DNA of 64,000 bases from assembly GCF_044772865.1 (NCBI RefSeq), contig NZ_CP173029.1:1240001-1304000 (forward strand). Direction: 5' to 3'. Of the stretch, positions 17,252 through 26,424 are shown one piece after another. Under the pieces are notes generated by a model that was not told the origin of the DNA, searched no databases, and was given only the letters and a program-made list of their open reading frames with translations. Position numbers and translations under genes: made by a program. Source of the DNA: Algirhabdus cladophorae. GTDB taxonomy: Bacteria; Pseudomonadota; Alphaproteobacteria; Rhodobacterales; Rhodobacteraceae. Numbering within the stretch: position 1 is the first letter of the stretch; every line of letters starts with the position of its first letter.

Positions 17252-17829
17252 CAGTTTGTCGGTGGTGCTAGAAATGTTTCGCCGGCTTCATCCCGATTGA
17301 CGTCCAGCAACTCGAAATCGGTGATGCGCCATGCCCCGTCAACGGGCGACACCAATAAATCAGCACTATAAGTGTTGCCCCGCACATGCAGGTGCTCGGC
17401 ATGTCCGACGGTTCCGACCACTTGCCAAGATGCGTCTATCGCCAAGGATGCCTTGTTTCGCGAAACCTGCGTATTCAACAGTTTGATCTCATGGATCGTT
17501 TGATCAGCCTCTTCAAGTCCACCACCTGCCATCGCCCCAACCCGTTCGAGGTAAAGGTATTCCAAAGCATCTCCTGATGTGACGGTGGCCAGCGTATCGT
17601 AGATGGTATTTTCCTCGGTTTGTCCGAAGGCGTCGTAAACCTCCAACAGCAAAGCAGGCGTAAGGCGCCAAAACTCCGCTTGAGCCTCGGCAATTGTCAT
17701 TGGATCAAGACCGGGTGCCGTGAATGTATCTGTTTCAGATACCGCGCCCTGCATCGAGGTAAATGCAACTGCCCCGACCGCAACAGCCCCCAAGGCTGCA
17801 GCCCCTGAAAATAGGAATAAACGGTTCAT
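17251..17829 (-). CDS. Membrane-anchored or exported NTF2/SnoaL-like protein
   Basis: The 192-residue protein has a hydrophobic N-terminus (about 3-25, LFLFSGAAALGAVAVGAVAF) acting as anchor or signal. The C-terminal half has an NTF2-like cone pattern ending with GAWRITDFELLDV. A His cluster, GHAEHLHVRG, could contact metal. It is the first gene of the six-gene operon. The enzyme role, if any, is not recognised; a docking partner for the ABC complex is possible. Confidence 0.7.
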   Translation of the reverse strand: MNRLFLFSGAAALGAVAVGAVAFTSMQGAVSETDTFTAPGLDPMTIAEAQAEFWRLTPALLLEVYDAFGQTEENTIYDTLATVTSGDALEYLYLERVGAMAGGGLEEADQTIHEIKLLNTQVSRNKASLAIDASWQVVGTVGHAEHLHVRGNTYSADLLVSPVDGAWRITDFELLDVNRDEAGETFLAPPTN

Positions 17830-18135
17830 TGGTTAAGAACACCCATCTAAAGTCGCTGATCTACGCGCAAGGTGTTGCACATCGGTAGAAACTGCAAGTG
17901 GACAACATGACAATCAACGCATTGTAAGCGATTTAGAGACATGAATTTTTGATCCCAATTGTCTTAACCGTGATATCCAGCGCAGGCAGACTGTCGCAAA
18001 CCTTTGTAGAACCCGTGGTTGCCCCAGCACGTCATCTGACTGGGACGAATATCAAGGCGATTTAGCAAATTTTTTGGATAGGGGACTTGGTCTGATTGGG
18101 GCTGTTACGTGATTTGATGGGGCATCTGTTCACAT
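17830..18135. other. Intergenic stretch upstream of the metal operon
   Basis: About 300 bases separate the metal operon from the gltA terminator. No open reading frame with a ribosome site is seen. The region must hold the promoter of the minus-strand operon. No convincing Zur or Fur palindrome could be found by eye. Confidence 0.6.
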
Positions 18136-18163
18136 AAAAAAGGCCGCGCTGGACGGCGCGGCC
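18136..18163 (-). terminator. Rho-independent terminator of gltA
   Basis: GGCCGCGC at 18142-18149 pairs with GCGCGGCC at 18156-18163 around a 6-base loop. On the minus strand the stem is followed by six U (A-run at 18136-18141). It lies directly downstream of the gltA stop. Confidence 0.92.
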
Positions 18164-18185
18164 AATTCTTCAAGATGCTAAGCGT

Positions 18186-19481
18186 TTAGCGGTTTTCGAT
18201 GTCCACATAGTCGCGTTCCGTTTCGCCGACATACAGCTGACGAGGGCGACCGATTTTCATGGCAGGATCCGTGATCATTTCTTTCCACTGGGAGATCCAG
18301 CCAACCGTACGGCTGACCGCAAAGATCGGCGTGAACATAGATGTGGGGAAGCCCATGGCCTCAAGGATCACACCGGAATAGAAATCGACATTCGGGAACA
18401 GTTTCTTGTCAGCAAAGTAGGGGTCGGCCAAAGCGGCTTTTTCCAATTCCTTGGCGACTTGCAACACAGGGTTATTTTCCACACCCAGCAGATCCAACAC
18501 TTCGTCCGCCGACTGCTTCATCACTTTGGCGCGGGGGTCAAAGTTTTTGTAGACGCGGTGGCCAAAGCCCATCAGGCGGAATGGATCGTCTTTGTCTTTT
18601 GCGCGGGCGATGAATTCGGGGATGCGATCGACTGTCCCAATCTCCTTGAGCATTTCAAGGCAGGCTTGGTTCGCACCACCGTGGGCTGGACCCCAAAGAC
18701 AGGCAATGCCAGCGGCGATACAGGCGAACGGGTTCGCACCCGATGACGAGGCCAAACGCACGGTTGAGGTCGATGCGTTTTGTTCGTGATCGGCGTGTAG
18801 TGTGAAAATCCGGTCCATGGCGCGGGCCAGGATCGGGTTCACTTCGTATTCCTCGGCAGGCACGGCAAAGCACATGCGCAAGAAGTTTGATGCGTAATCA
18901 AGATCATTGCGCGGGTACACAAAAGGCTGACCCACGGTATATTTATAGGCCATGGCGGCAATGGTCGGCATCTTGGCGATCAAGCGGAAGGTCGCAATTT
19001 CGCGCTGGCGTTCATCGGCGATATCGGTGCTGTCGTGATAAAACGCAGACATGGCGCCAACCACACCGGTCATAATCGCCATAGGATGCGCATCCCGGCG
19101 GAAGCCACGGAAGAAATTCATCATCTGTTCGTGCAGCATCGTGTGGTGCGTGACGATATGTTCAAACTCTTCTAGCTGCTCGGCACTGGGCAGGGCACCA
19201 TAAAGCAGCAGATAGCAGACCTCGAGATAATGGGATTTTTCGGCCAATTGATCGATTGGATATCCACGGTGCAACAACTCGCCCTTGAAGCCATCGATGA
19301 AGGTGATGGTGCTGTCGCAGGCGGCTGTGGAGGTAAAGCCTGGGTCATAGGTGAACACGTCTGCTTGGCCATAAAGCTTGCGGATATCGATGACATCGGG
19401 GCCGGCAGTGGGGGAATAGATGGGCAACTCGTAGCTGTCGTCGCCAATTGTCAGTGTCGCGGTTCTTTTCGTTTCGGCCAT
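18186..19481 (-). CDS. gltA: Citrate synthase
   Basis: The 431-residue enzyme condenses acetyl-CoA and oxaloacetate in the TCA cycle. It is the hexameric, Gram-negative type, with catalytic His in the WGPAHGGANQA and FGHRVYKNFDPRA segments and the conserved Asp in the C-terminal region (NVDFYSG). The ORF can be extended six codons, but the ATG at 19481 (MAETKRTA) follows a strong GGAAGGGA ribosome site. A terminator follows. It lies 90 bases downstream of gltX on the same strand. Confidence 0.97.
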   Translation of the reverse strand: MAETKRTATLTIGDDSYELPIYSPTAGPDVIDIRKLYGQADVFTYDPGFTSTAACDSTITFIDGFKGELLHRGYPIDQLAEKSHYLEVCYLLLYGALPSAEQLEEFEHIVTHHTMLHEQMMNFFRGFRRDAHPMAIMTGVVGAMSAFYHDSTDIADERQREIATFRLIAKMPTIAAMAYKYTVGQPFVYPRNDLDYASNFLRMCFAVPAEEYEVNPILARAMDRIFTLHADHEQNASTSTVRLASSSGANPFACIAAGIACLWGPAHGGANQACLEMLKEIGTVDRIPEFIARAKDKDDPFRLMGFGHRVYKNFDPRAKVMKQSADEVLDLLGVENNPVLQVAKELEKAALADPYFADKKLFPNVDFYSGVILEAMGFPTSMFTPIFAVSRTVGWISQWKEMITDPAMKIGRPRQLYVGETERDYVDIENR

Positions 19482-19503
19482 TTTGGTCCCTTCCAACATC
19501 TTG

Positions 19504-19521
19504 GACTGCTGTGATGCAGTC
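19504..19521 (-). other. Small hairpin between gltX and gltA
   Basis: GACTGC at 19504-19509 and GCAGTC at 19516-19521 form a 6-bp stem with a 6-base loop, 23 bases before the gltA start. No T-run follows on the minus strand. It could be a weak gltX stop signal or a 5' UTR element of gltA. Confidence 0.3.
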
Positions 19522-19571
19522 TTTCCCTGAGTGGCTAGGAAAAGCTCTGCACGTGATGGCCTAACATTTCC

Positions 19572-20975
19572 CTAACTTGCAGCTGCATCTTTCAGGCGCG
19601 CACAGGTTTCCTCGCGCCCGATGACCAGCATCATATCAAAAACACTTGGTGTCACAGAGCGCCCTGCAAGGGCTGCGCGCAGGGGGCCTGCGAGCTTGCC
19701 CATTTTCATCCCGTGGCTTTCGGCAGCTTGGGTGACGGCGTCGAACAATGTGTCTCGATCCCAGCTAACAGTTTGCAGCTGCGGCGTCAATTCAGATAGT
19801 ATACCACGGGATACATCATCGAGGTTTTTTGCGGCTTTTTCGTCCGGTGTAAACGGCCGTTCACCAAGGATAAAGTACGCCTTTTCAACAAGTTCCCCGA
19901 ATGTCTTGGCGCGTTCCTTTAAGACAGGCATTGCCGCCAACATCAGTTTATTTTGGGCGTCGGTCAGGGGGGCTACATCAATGCTGGTAAGGTAGCCGTG
20001 CAATTCATGCAGCAGTGCAGCATCCTCGGCCACAGCAATATGTTGGCCACAGATGTTTTCCAGTTTTTTGAAGTCCAAACGTGCGGGCGATTTGCCTATG
20101 CCGTCGGTTCCAAACCATTCAACGGCCTGTGCATCGGTGAAAAATTCATCGTCCCCATGGGACCAGCCCAAGCGGGCCAAATAGTTGCGCATACCAGCGG
20201 CGGGATAGCCCATGGCCTGATATTCCTCGACGCCCAAAGCGCCGTGGCGTTTCGACAGTTTCTTGCCATCGGGCCCATGGATCAGTGGGATATGGGCGTA
20301 TGTTGGCAGGTCCCACCCCATCGCGCGGTAGATCAGTGACTGACGCGCGGCATTGGCCAAGTGATCATCCCCGCGGATCACATGTGTGACGCCCATATCG
20401 TGATCGTCGACCACCACAGCCAGCATATAGACTGGCGTGCCGTCCGAGCGCAGCAAAACCATGTCATCTAGCTGGTCGTTTTGCCATGTCACAGTGCCTT
20501 GGACCTCGTCATTGATCACGGTTGCGCCGTCTTGTGGGGCCTTCAGACGCACCACAAAGGGCGCGTCGGGATGATCTGCGGCAGGCGTGTCGCGCCATGG
20601 GCTGCGATAGAGGGTTGAGGTGCCAGCGGCCTTGGCTGCCTCGCGAAACGCCGCGATTTCGTCTTGGGTGGCAAAGCATTTATAGGCGTCCCCTTGGGCC
20701 AGCATCTGATGAGCGACGTCCGCGTGGCGAGCAGCCCCTTCAAACTGGCTGACAGCCTCGCCATCGTGGTCCAAGCCAAGCCAAGCCATGCCGTTGAGGA
20801 TGGCCTGCGTTGCCTCAGGGGTCGAACGTGCACGATCTGTGTCTTCGATCCGCAACAGAAACTTACCGCCACGTCCGCGCGCATAGAGCCAGTTGAAAAG
20901 GGCCGTACGGGCCCCGCCAATATGCAAATACCCAGTGGGCGAGGGGGCAAAACGAGTGACAACAGCAGAGGACAT
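19572..20975 (-). CDS. gltX: Glutamate--tRNA ligase
   Basis: The 467-residue class I synthetase charges tRNA-Glu. The HIGH-type motif appears in PSPTGYLHIGGARTA near the N-terminus and the KMSKS-type motif as KKLSKRHGA. The frame is open upstream to 21059, but the ATG at 20975 (MSSAVVTRFAPSPTG) is the family start. It is divergent from comEC with about 80 bases between the starts. Confidence 0.96.
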   Translation of the reverse strand: MSSAVVTRFAPSPTGYLHIGGARTALFNWLYARGRGGKFLLRIEDTDRARSTPEATQAILNGMAWLGLDHDGEAVSQFEGAARHADVAHQMLAQGDAYKCFATQDEIAAFREAAKAAGTSTLYRSPWRDTPAADHPDAPFVVRLKAPQDGATVINDEVQGTVTWQNDQLDDMVLLRSDGTPVYMLAVVVDDHDMGVTHVIRGDDHLANAARQSLIYRAMGWDLPTYAHIPLIHGPDGKKLSKRHGALGVEEYQAMGYPAAGMRNYLARLGWSHGDDEFFTDAQAVEWFGTDGIGKSPARLDFKKLENICGQHIAVAEDAALLHELHGYLTSIDVAPLTDAQNKLMLAAMPVLKERAKTFGELVEKAYFILGERPFTPDEKAAKNLDDVSRGILSELTPQLQTVSWDRDTLFDAVTQAAESHGMKMGKLAGPLRAALAGRSVTPSVFDMMLVIGREETCARLKDAAAS

Positions 20976-21058
20976 AAGTCGGATTAACCTTTGGATAACC
21001 AATGAAGACGTAGAGTGAAATGGGTTTATCATGCCGCACACAAGGCACAAGGGCTGCA

Positions 21059-23197
21059 ATGACGTTACAACAAGTCTTCTCTGTGCTTACGCTGGACAGT
21101 CAACGTGGGCATCTCTTTGGCTGGGTTCCGGTATTTCTGGCCATCGGGATTGGCAGCTACTTTATGTTGCCAGAAGAGCCGGACCAACAGGCCCTGAATT
21201 GGGGCGGGTTTACCTTGTTTTGCTTGGCTTTGTGTATTTGGCGTTTGCCCGCCGCGTATCGGCCCTTGTTGGTCGCTGTGGCGTTGGTGGCTGCGGGTGT
21301 GTTGCTTGCGGCGTTTCGCGCCAATGTGGTGGCGGCACCCACATTGGATTGGCGCTATTATGGGGCTGTTGAGGGCCGTGTCGTTGGGATTGATCGGTCG
21401 CAATCGGACAAGCCGAGGATCACTTTGGATCAAGTGGTGCTAGACCGTATTCCGCGTGCAAAAACGCCCAAACATGTGCGCCTCAGCCTGCATATGCCTG
21501 AAGAAATTCAATACCTTAAACCGGGCATGACAGTGATGACCACGGGCCATTTGTCACCGCCTCCGGCCCCTGCAGAACCGGGTGGCTTCGATTTCCAACG
21601 TCATGCATGGTTTTTACAACTGGGCGCGGTTGGCTATACGAGGGTGCCGGTCGTTAAGTTGCATGATGAGGCGCAATCGGCATGGAGCATTGCCGTCTTT
21701 CGCCTGCGTATGACCCTGTCTGAAGCGATTCAAACCAAAGTCAGTGGCGTGAACGGCGCAGTTGCAGCAGCGCTGATTACGGGGGACAGGTCTGGGATTC
21801 CGCAGGATGTTTTGCGTGATCTACGCGCCTCGAACCTTGCGCATTTGCTGGCGATTTCCGGCCTGCATATGGGGCTACTGGCCGGCTTTGTGTTTTCGTC
21901 GCTGCGCTATATCTTGGCTTTGGCTCCGGGGTTTGCCATGCGCCATCCCATCCGAAAATATGCAGCCGTGGGCGCCCTAATTGCGGCGTCTATCTATCTG
22001 ATTTTGTCCGGCGGCACGGTCGCGACCCAGCGGGCCTATATCATGGTGGCTGTGATGCTGATGGCGATTTTGATGGGGCGGCGCGCGCTGACGCTACGTT
22101 CGGTGGCCTTGGCGGCAATCCTTGTATTGGTTTTGAGACCCGAGGCCCTGATGGGGCCGGGGTTTCAAATGTCCTTTGCTGCGACCACGGCCCTCGTGGT
22201 TGTCTTTAGTGCGCTGCGGGGCAACACGTTTGGCTTGCCGCGCTGGACCCAAGGGGCCTTGGGCGTTTTGATTTCCTCGGCTGTGGCAGGCTTTGCGACC
22301 GCACCTATTGCCGCGGCGCATTTCAACCAAATCCCCCATTATGGGTTGCTGGCGAACCTGACCACAGTGCCTTTGATGGGGGCAGTGATTATGCCCGCGG
22401 CCGTGATTGCGGCGTTGCTTTGGCCCTTGGGGCTGGCGGGGGTTGCCCTGTGGATTATGGCCAAAGGCATCGGTTGGGTCGTCTATGTGGCTGATAAAAT
22501 TGCAGGTTTTGAAACAGCGCTGAGCCATGTGGTCAGCCCCCATGCGATAGTCCTGCCGATGATGGCTTTGGGTGCGGTGTTTTTCGTCTTGTGGCGTGGT
22601 CCGCGCAAATGGTTGGGGGTGGCCGGTGTTGCTGTCGCGCTGCTGATCTGGCCTACGACGCAGCGCCCCCATGTTTTGATCAGCGAGAGTGGCGGCTTGA
22701 TTGGGGTGATGGGCCCTGATGGTCGCGTTTTGAACAAGCCGCGTGGCGACGGGTTTGCGGCATCCAACTGGCTGGAAAACGACGGTGACGGTGGCATTAC
22801 TCAGGCCCAAACCGTGGAGCGTCAGGGATTGCTGCGACGCAAGACATTGTCGACTGTTTCAGCGGGGGATTGGCAGGTGCTTCATGTGACGGGTAAGGCA
22901 GGTAAATTGCCTCAGGATCTGTGCGCAGGGGCCGATTGGGTGATCACAAATCAAGTGCAAGAGACGCCAACGCCCGCGCCCTGTTTGATCCTTGACCCCA
23001 AAAAACTGTCAAAAACCGGTGCTTTGGCGATCTACACGACAAATTCAGGGCCAAAAGTCGTCTCGGTGCGGCAAGCCTCGGGGCAACGGCTTTGGAATAC
23101 AGGTTCAGACCGAAAAAAGGAGCCAGCGCCCGAAGGAACGCTGACCCTGCCGTATCCTGATCGGGGGCCGCAACTGGCCCGCAATCAAACTCAGTAA
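21059..23197 (+). CDS. comEC: ComEC/Rec2-family inner-membrane competence protein
   Basis: The 712-residue protein carries the DUF4131 N-terminal region and the Competence domain (LLAISGLHMGLLAG near residues 262-275, then many helices to about 520). It forms the channel that takes up single-stranded DNA. The C-terminal part is short (about 160 residues) and lacks the metallo-beta-lactamase HxHxDH motif, as in many alphaproteobacterial forms. The start at 21059 (MTLQQVFSV) follows an AAGGGC sequence. Its 3' end overlaps the lexA 3' end by seven bases. Confidence 0.9.
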   Translation: MTLQQVFSVLTLDSQRGHLFGWVPVFLAIGIGSYFMLPEEPDQQALNWGGFTLFCLALCIWRLPAAYRPLLVAVALVAAGVLLAAFRANVVAAPTLDWRYYGAVEGRVVGIDRSQSDKPRITLDQVVLDRIPRAKTPKHVRLSLHMPEEIQYLKPGMTVMTTGHLSPPPAPAEPGGFDFQRHAWFLQLGAVGYTRVPVVKLHDEAQSAWSIAVFRLRMTLSEAIQTKVSGVNGAVAAALITGDRSGIPQDVLRDLRASNLAHLLAISGLHMGLLAGFVFSSLRYILALAPGFAMRHPIRKYAAVGALIAASIYLILSGGTVATQRAYIMVAVMLMAILMGRRALTLRSVALAAILVLVLRPEALMGPGFQMSFAATTALVVVFSALRGNTFGLPRWTQGALGVLISSAVAGFATAPIAAAHFNQIPHYGLLANLTTVPLMGAVIMPAAVIAALLWPLGLAGVALWIMAKGIGWVVYVADKIAGFETALSHVVSPHAIVLPMMALGAVFFVLWRGPRKWLGVAGVAVALLIWPTTQRPHVLISESGGLIGVMGPDGRVLNKPRGDGFAASNWLENDGDGGITQAQTVERQGLLRRKTLSTVSAGDWQVLHVTGKAGKLPQDLCAGADWVITNQVQETPTPAPCLILDPKKLSKTGALAIYTTNSGPKVVSVRQASGQRLWNTGSDRKKEPAPEGTLTLPYPDRGPQLARNQTQ

Positions 23198-23874
23198 GTA
23201 CGGATCAATCCAACCAAACGCCCCTGAACTTTGACCTGATCGTCGCGGAACACGCGGGTCTCATAAGCGGGGTTTGCAGCCTCAAGCGCGATGGATCGCC
23301 CGTTGCGACGTAGCCGCTTGAGCGTGGCTTCTTGATCTTCGACCAGTGCCACAACAATATCGCCATCATCGGCTGTTGCGGTTTGTTTGATCACCACAAC
23401 GTCGCCGTCGTTGATACCAGCATCAATCATCGAATCGCCTTTGACTTCAAGGGCATAGTGATCACCGCCATTGCCTAGCATCTGACCCGGGACCGCTACT
23501 GAGTGGGTCCGGTTTTCAATGGCCTCGATTGGCACACCAGCGGCGATTTTGCCCATAACGGGCAGTTCAACCGCGTGCACTTCGATGGGCTGCGCTGCAG
23601 GGGGCGGATCTGTTTTGTCGCCGTCAATCACCACGGGGGTAAAGCCCGAGCCACCCATAGCGTCAGGCAGTTTCACAATCTCAATCGCGCGGGCCCGGTG
23701 GGCCAAACGACGGATAAAGCCGCGTTCCTCTAAAGCAGTGATGAGCCGGTGAATCCCGGATTTTGAACGCAGATCCAGCGCGTCCTTCATTTCGTCAAAA
23801 GAGGGCGGTACGCCGTCGCGTTGCAGCCGTTTGTGAATGAAGTTGAGCAGTTGAAGTTGTTTGTTGGTTAACAT
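23191..23874 (-). CDS. lexA: SOS repressor LexA
   Basis: The 227-residue repressor has an N-terminal winged helix (MLTNKQLQLLNFIHKRL onward), a linker, and a C-terminal S24 autoprotease domain. The Ala-Gly cleavage site is in KIAAGVP, the nucleophile Ser in GDSMIDAG and the catalytic Lys in EATLKRL. RecA filament triggers self-cleavage and derepression. Its promoter carries an SOS box, so it is autoregulated. It converges on comEC with a 7-base overlap. Confidence 0.97.
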   Translation of the reverse strand: MLTNKQLQLLNFIHKRLQRDGVPPSFDEMKDALDLRSKSGIHRLITALEERGFIRRLAHRARAIEIVKLPDAMGGSGFTPVVIDGDKTDPPPAAQPIEVHAVELPVMGKIAAGVPIEAIENRTHSVAVPGQMLGNGGDHYALEVKGDSMIDAGINDGDVVVIKQTATADDGDIVVALVEDQEATLKRLRRNGRSIALEAANPAYETRVFRDDQVKVQGRLVGLIRTY

Positions 23875-23923
23875 GGTATGTCCCTGTCAGCTTTGTGTCT
23901 CAGCTCTTGCGTGTTTGGGTAAT

Positions 23924-23952
23924 GTTCTATCCATGTTCTTGTTTTGTGTCAA
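23924..23952 (-). promoter_or_regulatory. lexA promoter with SOS box
   Basis: On the minus strand TTGACA (23947-23952) and TAGAAC (23924-23929) are 17 bases apart, a good sigma-70 promoter. The alphaproteobacterial LexA site GTTC-N7-GTTC lies at 23924-23938 and covers the -10 box. Placement about 50 bases before the start is as expected for autorepression. Confidence 0.88.
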
Positions 23953-23959
23953 CGATTGT

Positions 23960-25132
23960 TCATATTTCGATAACTTCTACGATTTCGCCTATGGCGCGCG
24001 CAGGATCGAATGGGGGGCGTTTGATCAGACAGTTGGCCTGTGCAAAGACACTCAATAAAGCGCTGTCTTGACGATCAAAGGCCTGAACTTTCTGATCTTT
24101 GTGATGCCCTCGCATATAGTGCGCGCGAGGTCCGTTCGCGTTCAAAGCGGCGGTCAGTGGCAGCAAGCGTGTTGTGACATTTGGTGCCGGATCGCCAAGC
24201 ATTTTGCGGATCATTGGTTCCAAAAAGAGCTTGCCACAGACCAGAGCCGAAACTGGATTTCCGGGCAGGCCCAGCAAGGCACCGTTTTGAAAATGTCCTG
24301 CCATCAAAGGCTTACCCGGACGCATGGCTATCTTATAGAAGGCCCTTTGCAGCCCGTGCGCCTCAGCCACAGCGCCGACCAAGTCATGATCACCCACAGA
24401 AGCGCCGCCCACGGTGACGGTAATGTCAGCACCTTTGGCCTGCGCGAACGCTTGGGATAGGCTGGCGGGCGTGTCGCGTGCGATGGGTAAAAGGCGCGGG
24501 TTCGCCCCGGCAGACTGGCACATTGCGGCCAAGCCAAAGACGTTGGAGGCTACGATTTGATCCTCATTTGGCACTTCACCGGGCATGACCAATTCATCGC
24601 CTGTGGCCAATATCGCCACAGTAGGGCGTCGGTAAACAGTGACCGGAGAAATGTTCATAGCCGCTGCAAGCGAAACTTCGGCAGGGCCGATCATGCAAGG
24701 GGCTGGCAAAACGTCACCAACTTTAAAATCGGCCCCTAAATGCCTGATATAGTGTGATGTATCGTGGTTCTCGGATAAGGTGATGACGTCGTTCTGGCGC
24801 GTTACATCCTCTTGTATCAGGATCCGGTCCAAACCGTCGGGCACTGGTGCGCCGGTAAAAATACGGATGGCTTGGCCTGCGCCCACGGTGCCGGAAAAGC
24901 CGTGGCCCGCAGCAGCCTCGCCGATCACGATAAACTGTGCGCCTGCACGAACTTCACTGTTGTGCACTGCATAGCCGTCCATGGCGGAGGCGGAAAAAGG
25001 CGGCTGATTGCGCGTGGCGATTGCGTCTTTGGCCAATGTACGACCGATGCTGTCGCGCAAGGGGACGACTTCGGTGGAGGCGGGTTCTACCAAACCCAAA
25101 ACCAGTTCCAGCGCCTCTGCGACACTTAACAT
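23960..25132 (-). CDS. moeA: Molybdopterin molybdenumtransferase MoeA
   Basis: The 390-residue enzyme inserts molybdate into adenylated molybdopterin. It shows the SAMDGYA motif near residue 49, the central MoCF-binding domain (TGDELVMPG, GGASVGDHD) and PGNPVSALVC. It begins six bases after the moaC stop. Length is normal for a stand-alone MoeA. Confidence 0.95.
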   Translation of the reverse strand: MLSVAEALELVLGLVEPASTEVVPLRDSIGRTLAKDAIATRNQPPFSASAMDGYAVHNSEVRAGAQFIVIGEAAAGHGFSGTVGAGQAIRIFTGAPVPDGLDRILIQEDVTRQNDVITLSENHDTSHYIRHLGADFKVGDVLPAPCMIGPAEVSLAAAMNISPVTVYRRPTVAILATGDELVMPGEVPNEDQIVASNVFGLAAMCQSAGANPRLLPIARDTPASLSQAFAQAKGADITVTVGGASVGDHDLVGAVAEAHGLQRAFYKIAMRPGKPLMAGHFQNGALLGLPGNPVSALVCGKLFLEPMIRKMLGDPAPNVTTRLLPLTAALNANGPRAHYMRGHHKDQKVQAFDRQDSALLSVFAQANCLIKRPPFDPARAIGEIVEVIEI

Positions 25133-25138
25133 TGGCCG

Positions 25139-25609
25139 CTAGCCTTCGAACCGGCCGGATTTTCCGCCGTCTTTTAGTGTCACGCGAATGCCGCCGATTT
25201 CCATTGTCTTTTCAACGGCTTTGGTCATGTCGTAGACTGTCAGTGCAGCGGTGCTTACAGCCGTCAACGCCTCCATTTCCACGCCGGTTTGACCGGTGGT
25301 TTTCACTGTGGCTGTGACACGCACGCCGGGCAAGTCCGGATCAGCTACAAGGTCGACAGCAACTTTGGTGATGGGCAAGGGATGGCAGAGCGGGATCAGC
25401 CGCGCGGTTTCCTTTGCCCCCATGATGCCCGCCAAGCGCGCGACGCCCAGCACATCGCCCTTTTTGGCAGTGCCGTCGGTGATCATAGCCAAGGTGGCAG
25501 GTTGCATTTTGACAAAACCCTCAGCCACGGCGATACGCGATGTGACGGCTTTGTCCGAGACATCGACCATATGCGCGTCGCCTTTGGCATCAAAATGCGT
25601 GAGGCTCAT
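25139..25609 (-). CDS. moaC: Cyclic pyranopterin monophosphate synthase MoaC
   Basis: The 156-residue enzyme forms cyclic pyranopterin monophosphate, early in molybdenum cofactor synthesis. Conserved blocks KKGDVLGVARLAGIMGAK, IPLCHPLPI and GVEMEALTAV are all present. Its start overlaps the trpC stop by four bases, so cofactor genes are translated in series with tryptophan genes. Confidence 0.96.
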   Translation of the reverse strand: MSLTHFDAKGDAHMVDVSDKAVTSRIAVAEGFVKMQPATLAMITDGTAKKGDVLGVARLAGIMGAKETARLIPLCHPLPITKVAVDLVADPDLPGVRVTATVKTTGQTGVEMEALTAVSTAALTVYDMTKAVEKTMEIGGIRVTLKDGGKSGRFEG

Positions 25610-26424
25610 AATCCGCCCCCGGCCGAGGTCAGGGGATTGCCGATCAAGGCGCGGGTGGCCGCTGCCACATCGGCCTGACGCATCAGGCTTTCGCCGATGA
25701 GGAAACTACGCGCACCATATTGGGCCATGTCCGCCAGTTCTTCTGGGGTCGTCAGGCCACTTTCGGCAACGATTGTGCGATCTGCAGGCACCAAGCGGGA
25801 CAAAAACCGCGTGGTGTCCAGTGTCACGTCAAATGTTTTGAGGTTGCGGTTGTTGATGCCCATCAGCGGCGACTTGAGCAGACAAGCCCGTTCCAATTCA
25901 GCCTCGTCGTGGACTTCCAATAGCACATCCATGCCCCATTGGGTTGCGGCGGCCTCCAGTTCCTGCGCCTGGGCATCGCTGACTGAGGCCAAGATGATCA
26001 AGATGCAATCGGCATGCAGCGCGCGGGCTTCGGCGACTTGGTAGGTGTCGTACATGAAATCCTTGCGCAAAGCGGGCAGGGAGGTGGCAGTCCGCGCTTC
26101 GGTCAAAAACGCATCGGCCCCTTGGAACGATGGGGTGTCGGTAAGGACCGACAAGCACGCCGCCCCACCGGTTTCATAGGCTTTGGCCAATTCGGCCGGT
26201 TCGAAGTCCTCACGGATCAACCCTTTGGAAGGGCTGGCTTTCTTGATTTCAGCGATCAATCCGTAGCCCGTGCGCGAGGCCTCTTGCAATTTGCTGGCAA
26301 ACCCGCGTGTTTCTGGGGCAGCTTGGGCAGCAGCCTCGACATCGGCGAGGGGGGTCGCCGCTTTGCGTTGTTCAATTTCGTCCAGCTTGTAGGCTTTGAT
26401 TTTGTCTAGGATTGTGTCGCTCAT
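25606..26424 (-). CDS. trpC: Indole-3-glycerol phosphate synthase
   Basis: The 272-residue TIM-barrel enzyme closes the indole ring of tryptophan. Characteristic segments are IAEIKKASPSKG, LRKDFMYDTYQ and GINNRNLKTF, and the catalytic lysines lie in the first two. It is not fused to TrpF. It overlaps both trpD and moaC by four bases. Confidence 0.97.
   Translation of the reverse strand: MSDTILDKIKAYKLDEIEQRKAATPLADVEAAAQAAPETRGFASKLQEASRTGYGLIAEIKKASPSKGLIREDFEPAELAKAYETGGAACLSVLTDTPSFQGADAFLTEARTATSLPALRKDFMYDTYQVAEARALHADCILIILASVSDAQAQELEAAATQWGMDVLLEVHDEAELERACLLKSPLMGINNRNLKTFDVTLDTTRFLSRLVPADRTIVAESGLTTPEELADMAQYGARSFLIGESLMRQADVAAATRALIGNPLTSAGGGL

Noticed and set aside
17830..18135. 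Zur or Fur operator upstream of the metal operon
   Set aside because: No palindrome close to known consensus could be found by eye, so it is not called although it would be expected.
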